In this document: in pieces, positions 46,309 through 54,190 of the stretch
Numbering within the stretch: position 1 is the first letter of the stretch
Layout of the letters: the number at the start of each line of letters is the position of its first letter
From: Nautilia sp. PV-1
GTDB taxonomy: Bacteria > Campylobacterota > Campylobacteria > Campylobacterales > Nautiliaceae
Assembly (NCBI RefSeq): GCF_004006315.1
Contig: NZ_CP026530.1
Location: 982,501 to 1,046,500, forward strand
Direction: 5' to 3'
DNA length: 64,000 nucleotides
The notes under the pieces: generated by a model
Databases searched by the model: none
What the model was told of the DNA's origin: nothing
What the model saw: the letters and a program-made list of their open reading frames with translations, nothing else
Position numbers and translations under genes: made by a program

Positions 46309-47634
46309 ATGATGAAAAAAATCATAAAACTTTTTAAAGCGCCTTTAAGTAAGTTCGCCCTTTTAAGAGATTTTTTATTAGCATCAATCTTAACCGGATT
46401 TTTAAGCGGTATTTTTGTCGTTATATATGATCTCCTTGCAAAAATAATATCAAGAATACTTTATAAAGGCGATCCAATATCCACTATTCCTAATCTGCCG
46501 GTATGGTATGTTTTTATAATTCCTATTATATCCATTTTAATCGTAAATTTTATAATCTCTTTTGACAAAAGCGTTAAAGAATACGGGGTAAGCGAAATAG
46601 CGGAAATCGTAAGCGAAGAAAAAGAAATGATCACCATTAAAAATCTTTTTTTAAAGATTATAGCTTCAGCCATTTCAATCGGAAGCGGGTTTTCAATGGG
46701 TAACGAAGGTCCTTCAGCCGCTATAGGAGCTATGATCGCTTATAAAATCCACCATTTGTTAAAATTTCCCGCAAACCTTATAAAACCTCTAATAAGCGTA
46801 GGAGCCAGCAGCGGTATTGCAGCAATTTTCGTATCTCCTATCACAGGCATAGCGTTTGCAATAGAAAGTATTGCATATAACTTTGTAAAAAGCTACATTT
46901 CTTTTATTATTGTCGGAAGCCTGAGCGCTTTTACCATTTCCGTAAAATATCTTGATTCTTTTACTTTTGTCTATTCGGCCGGAAGAATAATAGACGACAG
47001 GTATATATATCTGACCGCGGCGTTTATTCCTTTTATAACATTTTTTATTTATCTGTATTTGACTCTTCAGGATAAAATCCTATATGTTTTAAATTTAAAA
47101 CTTTTTAACAGATTCGGCAAATTCAAAGATATCATATTCGCAATAATTGGAGGAAGCGTAATAGCTTTGATTCTGATAATAAGTCCTTACGCTGGCTTTA
47201 CAGGCCATAATATTGTTACACTTCTTATAAACAGTGAAAAAACGATTCCTATTCTATTTATCGTTGAACTGCTTTTGTTAAGAATTTTCGCCACATCTTT
47301 TTCAATATATTCAAACGCGATAGGAGGTATGTTCGTTCCTTTGATGAGTATCGGGGCTTTGGTCGGATATCTGTTTGGAGAAATAGTTTTTAAAATGCAT
47401 ATAGAAATAGAACCTTTCTATTTTGCCGCGATTGGAGCAGCCGTTTTTATGGGAGTGCTTATGAAACTTCCTTTAACTTCCATTGTTTTAGCCCTTGAAA
47501 TCACAAACGATTACAATGTCGTTGTCGCAACAGGTGTAAGCGTTGCCATAATTTCTTATCTAACAAGATTAAATTTCAATATCAAAAAATTCAACACAAT
47601 TAATATAAATTTCTCTGATCTTAAGATTCATTGA
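46309..47634 (+). CDS. ClC family chloride channel/transporter
   Basis: A 441-residue inner-membrane protein with about 10-12 helices. The selectivity-filter regions are SIGSGFSMGNEGPSAAIGA (G-N-E-G-P with the gating glutamate) and NAIGGMFVPLMSIGALVG. It is likely a Cl-/H+ exchanger or anion channel. There are no C-terminal CBS domains. Promoter TATAAT at 46279-46284. Its stop codon overlaps the palindrome that precedes hcp. Confidence 0.9.
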   Translation: MMKKIIKLFKAPLSKFALLRDFLLASILTGFLSGIFVVIYDLLAKIISRILYKGDPISTIPNLPVWYVFIIPIISILIVNFIISFDKSVKEYGVSEIAEIVSEEKEMITIKNLFLKIIASAISIGSGFSMGNEGPSAAIGAMIAYKIHHLLKFPANLIKPLISVGASSGIAAIFVSPITGIAFAIESIAYNFVKSYISFIIVGSLSAFTISVKYLDSFTFVYSAGRIIDDRYIYLTAAFIPFITFFIYLYLTLQDKILYVLNLKLFNRFGKFKDIIFAIIGGSVIALILIISPYAGFTGHNIVTLLINSEKTIPILFIVELLLLRIFATSFSIYSNAIGGMFVPLMSIGALVGYLFGEIVFKMHIEIEPFYFAAIGAAVFMGVLMKLPLTSIVLALEITNDYNVVVATGVSVAIISYLTRLNFNIKKFNTININFSDLKIH

Positions 47635-47646
47635 CCGCAGTCAATG
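47629..47646. promoter_or_regulatory. CATTGAC-N4-GTCAATG palindrome upstream of hcp
   Basis: CATTGAC-CGCA-GTCAATG, overlapping the stop codon of the ClC gene. TAAAAT at 47667-47672 is centred exactly 32 bp downstream, the spacing of a class-II Crp/Fnr activator. The same element and spacing precede the chemoreceptor at 27336. Confidence 0.75.
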
Positions 47647-47702
47647 CATTAAACTTTCCAAAAGACTAAAATACTCTCGTAACAAAATTTTAAGGAGTAC
47701 TA

Positions 47703-49124
47703 ATGTTCGGTTTATTCGGAAAAAAAGAAGAAACAAAAAATAACGCTTGTGATCTGCAGTTTTTATGCTGGCAGTGTGAAATGAGTGCACCAGGCGGATG
47801 TGGAAGCCATGGTGAAAGCAAAGGTGTTTGCGGTAAAACATCTACAAAATCAAGACTTCAGGATTTAATGATATACGGTCTTAAAGGTCTCAGTGCATAC
47901 AGAGAGCATGCAAGAGAGCTTATTGATATGAACAACCCTGATGAAAGACAAATATTAACTGAAATTGACGATGTAAACTCTGAAACGTTATATTTCACAC
48001 TTACAAACGTAAACTTCAACTTTGACGAGCATATCGCTCAGCTTATGAAAGTTGGACAAGCCGGTGTAAAAGTTATGGATTTATTAAGCGAAGCACATAC
48101 AAAAGCACTTGGAATCCCGGCACCTGTAGAAGTTACTCAAAACAAAGCGGAAGGTAAAGGAATCCTTGTTTCAGGACATAACCTTGATATGCTTGAAAAA
48201 CTTCTAAAAAGAATAGAAGAAAGAGGACTGAGCGATAAAATCAACGTATATACTCACTCAGAAATGCTACCTGCACACGGTTATCCTCATCTTAAAAAAT
48301 TCAAAAACCTAAAAGGTAACATCGGTAAAGCTTGGTTCGACCAGACTGATATTTTCAGCAAATGGAACGGAACATGTGTAGTAAACACTAACTGTATCGT
48401 ACCGCCTGAAAAATCTAAAAAAGTACAAAACTATATCGACAGACTTTATACATATAAAATCGTAGGTATCGAAGGTGCTAAAAAAATAGAAAACGACAAC
48501 TTTGATCCGCTAATCGATCAGACTTTAGAACTGCCTGATATTACAGGATTCGACAGTGATGAAAAACTTGTAACAGGACATCACTACAAAACAGTTCTTG
48601 ACGCATTCGGAGCAAAAATCCTTGATGCGATTAAAGAAGGTAAACTAAAAAGAGTATGGGTTATTGCAGGATGTGACGCACCTGGTAAAAAAAGAGACTA
48701 TTTCAGAGAGTTAGCTCTTGCAGTACCTAAAGATCATATCATTATCACATCAAGCTGTGGTAAATTTAGATTCAACGACATCGATTTCGGAACAGTACCT
48801 GGTACTGACATTCCAAGATATATCGACCTTGGTCAGTGTAACGACAGTAACGGTGCAGTTCATATCGCACTTGCGGTTGCTAACGCTTTAGGTGTAGAAG
48901 ACGTAAATGATCTTCCGGTATCAATCGCGCTTCTATGGATGGAGCAAAAAGCTATTATTATTCTTTTAGCATTATTAAGCCTTGGAATAAAAGATATTTT
49001 AATCGGGCCAAACGCTCCTCAATTTGCCGACGAAGCTATCGTTAACTTCTTAGTTGAAAACTTTAACTTCGGTGTAATCAGCGGTGATATTCACAAAGAT
49101 TTCGGTAAAGAACTTGCTTCTTAA
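47703..49124 (+). CDS. hcp: Hydroxylamine reductase / hybrid cluster protein
   Basis: A 473-residue enzyme. The N-terminal cluster site has CWQCEMSAPGGCG then GVCG. Hybrid-cluster ligands are in GHHYKTVLD, VIAGCDAPGKKRDYF, TSSCGKFRFND, LGQCNDSNGAV and LWMEQKAI. It reduces hydroxylamine to ammonia and/or NO to N2O. It is shorter than the usual 550 residues, lacking about 80 residues in the N-terminal helical part, like the short (class III) forms. In Nautilia this enzyme has been linked to nitrate ammonification. Strong AAGGAG ribosome site. Regulated from the palindrome at 47629. Confidence 0.94.
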   Translation: MFGLFGKKEETKNNACDLQFLCWQCEMSAPGGCGSHGESKGVCGKTSTKSRLQDLMIYGLKGLSAYREHARELIDMNNPDERQILTEIDDVNSETLYFTLTNVNFNFDEHIAQLMKVGQAGVKVMDLLSEAHTKALGIPAPVEVTQNKAEGKGILVSGHNLDMLEKLLKRIEERGLSDKINVYTHSEMLPAHGYPHLKKFKNLKGNIGKAWFDQTDIFSKWNGTCVVNTNCIVPPEKSKKVQNYIDRLYTYKIVGIEGAKKIENDNFDPLIDQTLELPDITGFDSDEKLVTGHHYKTVLDAFGAKILDAIKEGKLKRVWVIAGCDAPGKKRDYFRELALAVPKDHIIITSSCGKFRFNDIDFGTVPGTDIPRYIDLGQCNDSNGAVHIALAVANALGVEDVNDLPVSIALLWMEQKAIIILLALLSLGIKDILIGPNAPQFADEAIVNFLVENFNFGVISGDIHKDFGKELAS

Positions 49125-49142
49125 TTTTTCTCCCTCCTTTGT

Positions 49143-49163
49143 GGGGCCTTTGTGCCTCTTTTT
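49143..49163 (+). terminator. Rho-independent terminator of hcp
   Basis: GGGGC (49143-49147) pairs with GCCTC (49154-49158, one G-T pair) around CTTTGT, followed by TTTTT. It separates hcp from the hemerythrin gene. Confidence 0.7.
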
Positions 49164-49167
49164 ATAC

Positions 49168-49173
49168 TATAAT
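49168..49173 (+). promoter_or_regulatory. Promoter of the hemerythrin gene (-10 box)
   Basis: TATAAT directly after the hcp terminator, with AAAAAGG and ATG at 49194 close behind. No copy of the palindrome is present here, so this gene may be regulated separately from hcp. Confidence 0.55.
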
Positions 49174-49193
49174 TACGACAAAAAGGTATTAGT

Positions 49194-49583
49194 ATGCTCA
49201 TAGAAAAAGTAAATCCGGTTGCATTTGAACCGATGAACGAAATACACAACAGGGAACTTCACTATGTAAACAGTTTATATGACGCTATCATAAACGGAAA
49301 AGACATAGAAAAAGCATATGAAGAATTTTTAAATGACGTAAAAGAACATTTTGCTTTTGAAGAAAAACTTATGGAAAAATACAATTTTTTTGCAATTGTT
49401 CCTCATAAAATGGAGCATGCCAGAATATTAAACGAACTTACAGAACTTAAAAGCAGACTAAATGACACTGAATATCTTAAAGATTATTTAACAAAGGCGT
49501 TTATACCTTGGCTGGAAAATCATATTAATACAATTGATACGGTTACGGCAGGGTTTTTCAAAATGATAAACGCTACCATGTAA
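49194..49583 (+). CDS. Bacteriohemerythrin-like protein
   Basis: A 129-residue single-domain hemerythrin. The diiron ligands are visible in order: His in EIHNRE, HFAFEEK (H-x3-E), HKMEHA (H-x3-H) and HINTID (H-x4-D). These proteins bind O2 reversibly or react with NO. The position between hcp and a Crp/Fnr regulator suggests protection or sensing in oxygen or nitric-oxide metabolism. The 3' end overlaps the convergent regulator gene by 11 bases. Confidence 0.9.
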   Translation: MLIEKVNPVAFEPMNEIHNRELHYVNSLYDAIINGKDIEKAYEEFLNDVKEHFAFEEKLMEKYNFFAIVPHKMEHARILNELTELKSRLNDTEYLKDYLTKAFIPWLENHINTIDTVTAGFFKMINATM

Positions 49584-50208
49584 AAAACTCTTTTATTTTT
49601 TCTTTATCTTTTACTATTAACTTGCTTCCGGTATTTTCAATTATTCCGAGTTCTTTAAATTTTTTAAGTTTTCTGCTTAATGTTTCAGGTTTTATATTCA
49701 AAAGACTGGCAATGCTGTGCTGTTTAAGTTCTCCGAACATTTCATCATTGTCATATATAAACTTTGCTATTTTTGTTTCGGTATCAAGGATAAGATTATC
49801 CTGAATAAGATCGTCTAAAAATTTCATTTTTTTAAGAAGAGAACTCATTATGGAAAAACAGACATCTCCGTTTTTCATAAATTTTTTAAAAGGTTCAAAT
49901 TCTATTTTTAAAATAATTCCGTCTTCATCCATTGCACAGTTGGCGGGATAAGGCATATTTTCGAAATTTGCAAGTTCAGCAATTAAAGACACGGGCAGAA
50001 ATTTGTGTATTACAAGCTCATTGCCTTTATTGTCTACTTTATACACTCTTACACTTCCGCTGATAAGAAGATGAAGATACGCAGGATTTTCTTTTTCATA
50101 AAATACTATTTCGTCTTTTTTTAAATTTTTTACGATTGTAAACTTTTCTATCTCTTTGATCTGCTCGTCGCTGAGACCTTTAAACAAAAAAAGGTTGCCT
50201 AAATCCAT
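49573..50208 (-). CDS. Crp/Fnr family transcriptional regulator
   Basis: A 211-residue regulator. N-terminal cyclic-nucleotide-like sensor domain (roughly 1-120; LHLLISGSVRVYKVDNKGNELVIHKF) and C-terminal winged helix with recognition helix IASLLNIKPETLSRKLKKFKELGI. It lacks the N-terminal cysteine cluster of FNR, so an Fe-S oxygen sensor of that type is unlikely. A haem or other ligand is possible, as in DNR/HcpR-like proteins. The start is the ATG at 50208 after GAGGT. Gene position next to hcp makes it the best candidate to bind CATTGAC-N4-GTCAATG. Confidence 0.87.
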   Translation of the reverse strand: MDLGNLFLFKGLSDEQIKEIEKFTIVKNLKKDEIVFYEKENPAYLHLLISGSVRVYKVDNKGNELVIHKFLPVSLIAELANFENMPYPANCAMDEDGIILKIEFEPFKKFMKNGDVCFSIMSSLLKKMKFLDDLIQDNLILDTETKIAKFIYDNDEMFGELKQHSIASLLNIKPETLSRKLKKFKELGIIENTGSKLIVKDKEKIKEFFTW

Positions 50209-50306
50209 ATATACCTCTTTTTGTTGTAATTTTATCACAAGACCCCAGCTTCTTTACAATTTATTTACGTTTTTTAGTCAATTTTATTACATAAAGTAAT
50301 AAACAA

Positions 50307-52103
50307 TTATTCAATAACCTGATATTTTTTTAAATCCTCTTCTGATATTCCGTCTATTAAGTTCATTTTTTTTAGTTTTTCAATTACTTCAGGTGTAGTA
50401 TCGACATCTGGCGGCCACTCACGGTTAAAACCGTCTATTTTACTTTTGTTTGTACCGTCTATACCTATGATTTCCTCAATCCATACATCCCTAAGCGCAT
50501 CAATATTGTTTGTCACCCTCCATACAAGCATATACGGATTAAACGTTTCGGGAGTGTTTATAAACACTACAACTCTTAAATGCTCTTTGAGTTCTTTTAA
50601 CTTATCGAAAATTTCCCTTGCGGGCTTTGTTTTATTGAATTTGATCACACATACCGGATTTTTGGTATCCGTCATATACTGTTTAATTTCCTCCACACTC
50701 TCATCAAGCGCTTTTATTTTCTCCAACAGCTCCTCATCATCTAAAATTCTCAATTCTCCATTCTCAATTCTCCATTCATGCGTTGCATCCACTCCAAGCT
50801 TTCCGCCTACAAGTTCTTCTACGCTTGAATGGTCAAGCTCGTCTACAACACCTTTGCTTATAAGCACTTTTTCAGGATCCAGATTGTTAAGTATATATCT
50901 TGTTATGTTTTCATAATCTCTAAGTTCAGGCGCATCCTCACCTACAAAAACCGCGTGTTTTACAAAACTCATCTGCCCGACACCCCACAAAGAGTGCATT
51001 ACCTGCATACTGTGTCCGGGATATCTCGGAGCTATTTTACAAAGAATTAAGTTATGAAAAACCCCGTTTTCAGGCATTGCGTAATCAATTAAATCAGGTG
51101 AAGTGGTTTTAAGCAGAGGCAGAAATATTCTCTCTGTCGCATAACCCATATATTTGTCTTCCAAAGGCGGTTTCCCGACAACAGTTGCATAAAACACAGG
51201 GTCTTTTTTAGTTGTAATGGTTTCTACATGCATAACCGGAAACGGCTTTTTAAGCGTATAATATCCGGTATGGTCCCCAAACATTCCCTCAATTTCCATC
51301 TCTTCAGGTTCGCACCACCCCTCAATTACAATATCCGCATCCGCTGGAATCTCAATATCATTGCTTATACATTTGACAAGTTTAGGGCTTTCGCGTCTTA
51401 CGAATCCGTACAGCATTACTTCAAATATCCCGGGAGGCATCGGTGCGGTGGCACACCATGTCCACAGAGGGTCTCCCCCTATTGCAACGGATACAGGCAT
51501 TTTTTTGCCTGCCTTTTTATACTCCCAAAACAAGTGTGCGCTGTCTTTATGTATCTGCCAGTGCAGTCCGAGTCTTTTATCGTCATATATCTGAAGTCTG
51601 TACATTCCCACGTTTCTGACACTTCCGTCAAGACTTTTGGTATAAACCTGTCCCATTGTGATAAATTTCCCGCCGTCAAGCTCCCATGTTTTAAGTATCG
51701 GAAGATTAGAAAGTTTTGCGGCGTCTCCCCGGTATACTCTGTACTGACACTCTGCGGATTTAACGGTTTTTGGAATTGTGTTTTTAATTGCAAACAGCTT
51801 TCCGAACGCTTTTAATTTTTCACTAAGTGTTTTAGGAGGTTTCATTTTAATAAGACTTTCAATCTCACCTGCTATTTCATCAAGCTCTCTTCCAAATATC
51901 TCTCTTACAACCTCATCGTTTGCAAAAATATTCATAACAACAGGCATATCAAACTTTTTGCCGTTTTCCACAGGGTTTGTAAACATCAGTATTTTAGGAT
52001 TTTCTTTTTTTGCTTCTATATAAGCCAGATGCGGTATTTCAAGATTAATATCCAAAGGCTCGTCTATAATTTTTATATGTTTTTGCAGATCACTTAACTT
52101 CAT
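50307..52103 (-). CDS. UbiD family decarboxylase (menaquinone pathway candidate)
   Basis: A 598-residue UbiD-type, prenylated-FMN-dependent decarboxylase. It has AECQYRVYRGD, WELDGGKFITMGQVYTKS, MYRLQIYDDKRLGLHWQIHKDSA (prFMN/substrate region), EMEIEGMFGDHTGYYT with the catalytic acidic cluster, and KHAVFVGED. In Campylobacterota such proteins serve the futalosine menaquinone route; that is family knowledge. A heptad repeat (50749-50776) is inserted in frame and encodes WRIENGELRI near residue 445. I chose the ATG at 52103 over a GTG one codon earlier. Confidence 0.87.
   Translation of the reverse strand: MKLSDLQKHIKIIDEPLDINLEIPHLAYIEAKKENPKILMFTNPVENGKKFDMPVVMNIFANDEVVREIFGRELDEIAGEIESLIKMKPPKTLSEKLKAFGKLFAIKNTIPKTVKSAECQYRVYRGDAAKLSNLPILKTWELDGGKFITMGQVYTKSLDGSVRNVGMYRLQIYDDKRLGLHWQIHKDSAHLFWEYKKAGKKMPVSVAIGGDPLWTWCATAPMPPGIFEVMLYGFVRRESPKLVKCISNDIEIPADADIVIEGWCEPEEMEIEGMFGDHTGYYTLKKPFPVMHVETITTKKDPVFYATVVGKPPLEDKYMGYATERIFLPLLKTTSPDLIDYAMPENGVFHNLILCKIAPRYPGHSMQVMHSLWGVGQMSFVKHAVFVGEDAPELRDYENITRYILNNLDPEKVLISKGVVDELDHSSVEELVGGKLGVDATHEWRIENGELRILDDEELLEKIKALDESVEEIKQYMTDTKNPVCVIKFNKTKPAREIFDKLKELKEHLRVVVFINTPETFNPYMLVWRVTNNIDALRDVWIEEIIGIDGTNKSKIDGFNREWPPDVDTTPEVIEKLKKMNLIDGISEEDLKKYQVIE
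50749..50776 (-). repeat. Heptanucleotide repeat, class A, inside ubiD-like gene
   Basis: Minus strand: four 7-mers AATGGAG, AATTGAG, AATGGAG, AATTGAG. They are read in frame as part of WRIENGELRI, so the gene stays open. Confidence 0.85.
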
Positions 52104-52557
52104 CACCGTCCTTTAACAACATCATTATTTTAGAAAGCAGTATCATTATTTTAAAAACCTCTTTTAATAAATATTCTTTTTCTTCCAAATCTTCCGGATA
52201 AGAAAGCATACTTAAAATCTCCAATGCCTTTATTATAGCTTCGCTTATTTCATTCCCGTAAACAGAATTAAGCTCCTGTCTTAATTTTTCCAAATCTTTG
52301 CTTAAAACAAAATCTTCCGGTAAAAAAGGAGCAAAAAACAAGGCAAGCTCACGTGAAAGCTTTTCATAATTGCCGTCAAAATATTTCATTAGCTCTTCTT
52401 CAGAAATATCCGTGTTATGAAATTCGTCATAAAATTCAGCATATTTTTCCAGACCGTATTCTTTTAAAAAATCATTTAAACTTTTTTTATCATATGATTT
52501 AAAAAGAAAATAGAGTGCTATTTCACTGAATTTGCCGTTTTTTAATTTTTCAAGCAT
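52090..52557 (-). CDS. Uncharacterised helical protein between sixA and the ubiD-like gene
   Basis: 155 residues, not recognised. Entirely helical, acidic, no membrane segment at the N-terminus; the C-terminal FKIMILLSKIMMLLKDGDE is amphipathic or hydrophobic. I prefer the second ATG (52557), six bases after AAGG, over ATG 52563, which overlaps the ribosome site. It overlaps the ends of sixA and the start of the ubiD-like gene, so all are co-translated. Confidence 0.6.
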   Translation of the reverse strand: MLEKLKNGKFSEIALYFLFKSYDKKSLNDFLKEYGLEKYAEFYDEFHNTDISEEELMKYFDGNYEKLSRELALFFAPFLPEDFVLSKDLEKLRQELNSVYGNEISEAIIKALEILSMLSYPEDLEEKEYLLKEVFKIMILLSKIMMLLKDGDEVK

Positions 52558-53014
52558 TTTCATCCTTAAAGTGTCTGTATTGAAAAAGAGCCTTTAAAAC
52601 CCCGTCTTCTATTTCGGCAAGAGAAGGTTTTCTGAGTTTCAGTTTTAAATTAGGTGCATACATAAGTTCTCTTACGAAATTACCAAGATCCGGTTCATGT
52701 CCAACTATAGCCACCACACCGTCTTTATTTTGTAAAACCTGTTTAAGTTCAATCATACCCGCACCCGGATACAGCAAAGCAGTTTCTTCAAAAAAAGCAT
52801 TAGGGTAATAAGATTTTAAAATTTCCGCAGTCTGTTTTGCTCGCAGGGCTTTAGAAGTTACGATATAGTCAATTTCCGGATATATTTTTTCTATATGTTT
52901 GAAAAATTTTTTAGCTCTTTTTATACCTTTTTCCACTAAAGGCCTTTCAAAATCGTGTCCGTTAAACTCTTCCCTTTCCATTGCCAGAGAATGCCTGATA
53001 AATAAAAGCTTCAT
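52550..53014 (-). CDS. sixA: SixA-type phosphohistidine phosphatase
   Basis: A 154-residue histidine phosphatase. RHSLA at residues 7-11 holds the nucleophilic histidine, TSKALRAKQTAEIL supplies the second arginine, and VAIVGHEPDLGNFV the second histidine. SixA removes phosphate from histidine-phosphotransfer proteins. No phosphotransfer protein is in the window. It overlaps the methyltransferase gene by 4 bases. Confidence 0.88.
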   Translation of the reverse strand: MKLLFIRHSLAMEREEFNGHDFERPLVEKGIKRAKKFFKHIEKIYPEIDYIVTSKALRAKQTAEILKSYYPNAFFEETALLYPGAGMIELKQVLQNKDGVVAIVGHEPDLGNFVRELMYAPNLKLKLRKPSLAEIEDGVLKALFQYRHFKDENA

Positions 53015-54180
53015 TTTGTTTTCCTTAAAAGTACTCCCGTTAAATAAAGCGAATTCGGTATATTCAAAACATAAGGATGGTCATAATCCTGTTTTAAAAA
53101 TTCCAAAACTGACAAATAAGAATTATCAATAATACTGCTGCTTAACGCCAAATCCAGCAGATCTTTTGAAGTTATTGAATGTGAGCAGCTAAAAAGTGCA
53201 AGACAGCCTCCGTCTTTAAGCAGTTTTAAAGCGTTTACTATTAAATATTTCCAGCCCTTAATAGCCCCGTTTCTCGCTTTTTTATTTTTAGCAAAGGCCG
53301 GCGGATCTATAATAATCAGATCATACGTTTCTTTTTCTTTTTCAAGAAACTTAAAAACGTCCGCTTTAATAATATCGTAATTCTCAACTCCGTTTAATTC
53401 ACAGTTTTTTTCTATCTGTGAACAGGCAAGTGCCGAAATTTCTACGAATTTAGTATATTTGGCATTTGCATAAATACCAAATCCTCCCGCATTGGCAAAC
53501 AGATCCAGTGTTTTTTTATTCCCGAATTTCCCTACTAAATATCTGTTCTTTCTTTGATCAAGGAAAAATCCGGTTTTTTGTCCTTCTTTTAGGCTTGTCA
53601 AAAATTTTTTATCATTTTCTTCTATTATAAATTCGTTATCTACATTGCCGTATACAGTATGGGATATAACTTCCAGCCCTTCTTTTTCTCTGATTTTATC
53701 TGCTTTTTCATATATGCCTTTAGGATTTAACAGTTCAATCAGTATTTCAAGTATTACACCCTTAAAATTATCCATACCCGCAGTGGTAAAACTCACAACA
53801 AGATTGTTACCGTATTTATCTGCTATAAGACCCGGCAGAAAATCCGCTTCCGAATGAATAAGTCTTAAAGCATTAGTAGTGCTTGCGTTTATTTTCCACA
53901 AACCGTTTTTAACAGGTCCGTTTTTTCTTTTTTCAATCGCTTTTTCTATTCTGTTTTTAAAAAACTCCCTGTCTATGTTTACTTTTTCAAAGCTCAAAAC
54001 CCTTGCCGTAATTTTACTTTCCGGATTAACAAATACCGTTGCCGCATATTCGCCTTTATAAACAAGATCGGCTATACTGCCTTTATCGCATTCAGGTATT
54101 GAAACTATTTCGTTTTTATATATCCAGGGCACTCTTCTTTTCAGCTTGTTAAAAGCCTCTTTTGTTATTTCTACCTTCAT
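53011..54180 (-). CDS. Class I SAM-dependent rRNA methyltransferase (RlmI-like)
   Basis: A 389-residue protein. N-terminal PUA-like domain (about 1-75: GSIADLVYKGEYAATVFVNPESKITARVLSF), a middle RlmI/RlmK-type domain (EGLEVISHTVYG, GQKTGFFLDQRKNR), and a Rossmann methyltransferase with LDLFANAGGFGIYA and the catalytic IIDPPAFAKNK. RlmI makes m5C1962 of 23S rRNA; the exact target here is inferred. Full length. Confidence 0.87.
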   Translation of the reverse strand: MKVEITKEAFNKLKRRVPWIYKNEIVSIPECDKGSIADLVYKGEYAATVFVNPESKITARVLSFEKVNIDREFFKNRIEKAIEKRKNGPVKNGLWKINASTTNALRLIHSEADFLPGLIADKYGNNLVVSFTTAGMDNFKGVILEILIELLNPKGIYEKADKIREKEGLEVISHTVYGNVDNEFIIEENDKKFLTSLKEGQKTGFFLDQRKNRYLVGKFGNKKTLDLFANAGGFGIYANAKYTKFVEISALACSQIEKNCELNGVENYDIIKADVFKFLEKEKETYDLIIIDPPAFAKNKKARNGAIKGWKYLIVNALKLLKDGGCLALFSCSHSITSKDLLDLALSSSIIDNSYLSVLEFLKQDYDHPYVLNIPNSLYLTGVLLRKTK

Positions 54181-54190
54181 TTTCCGTCTT

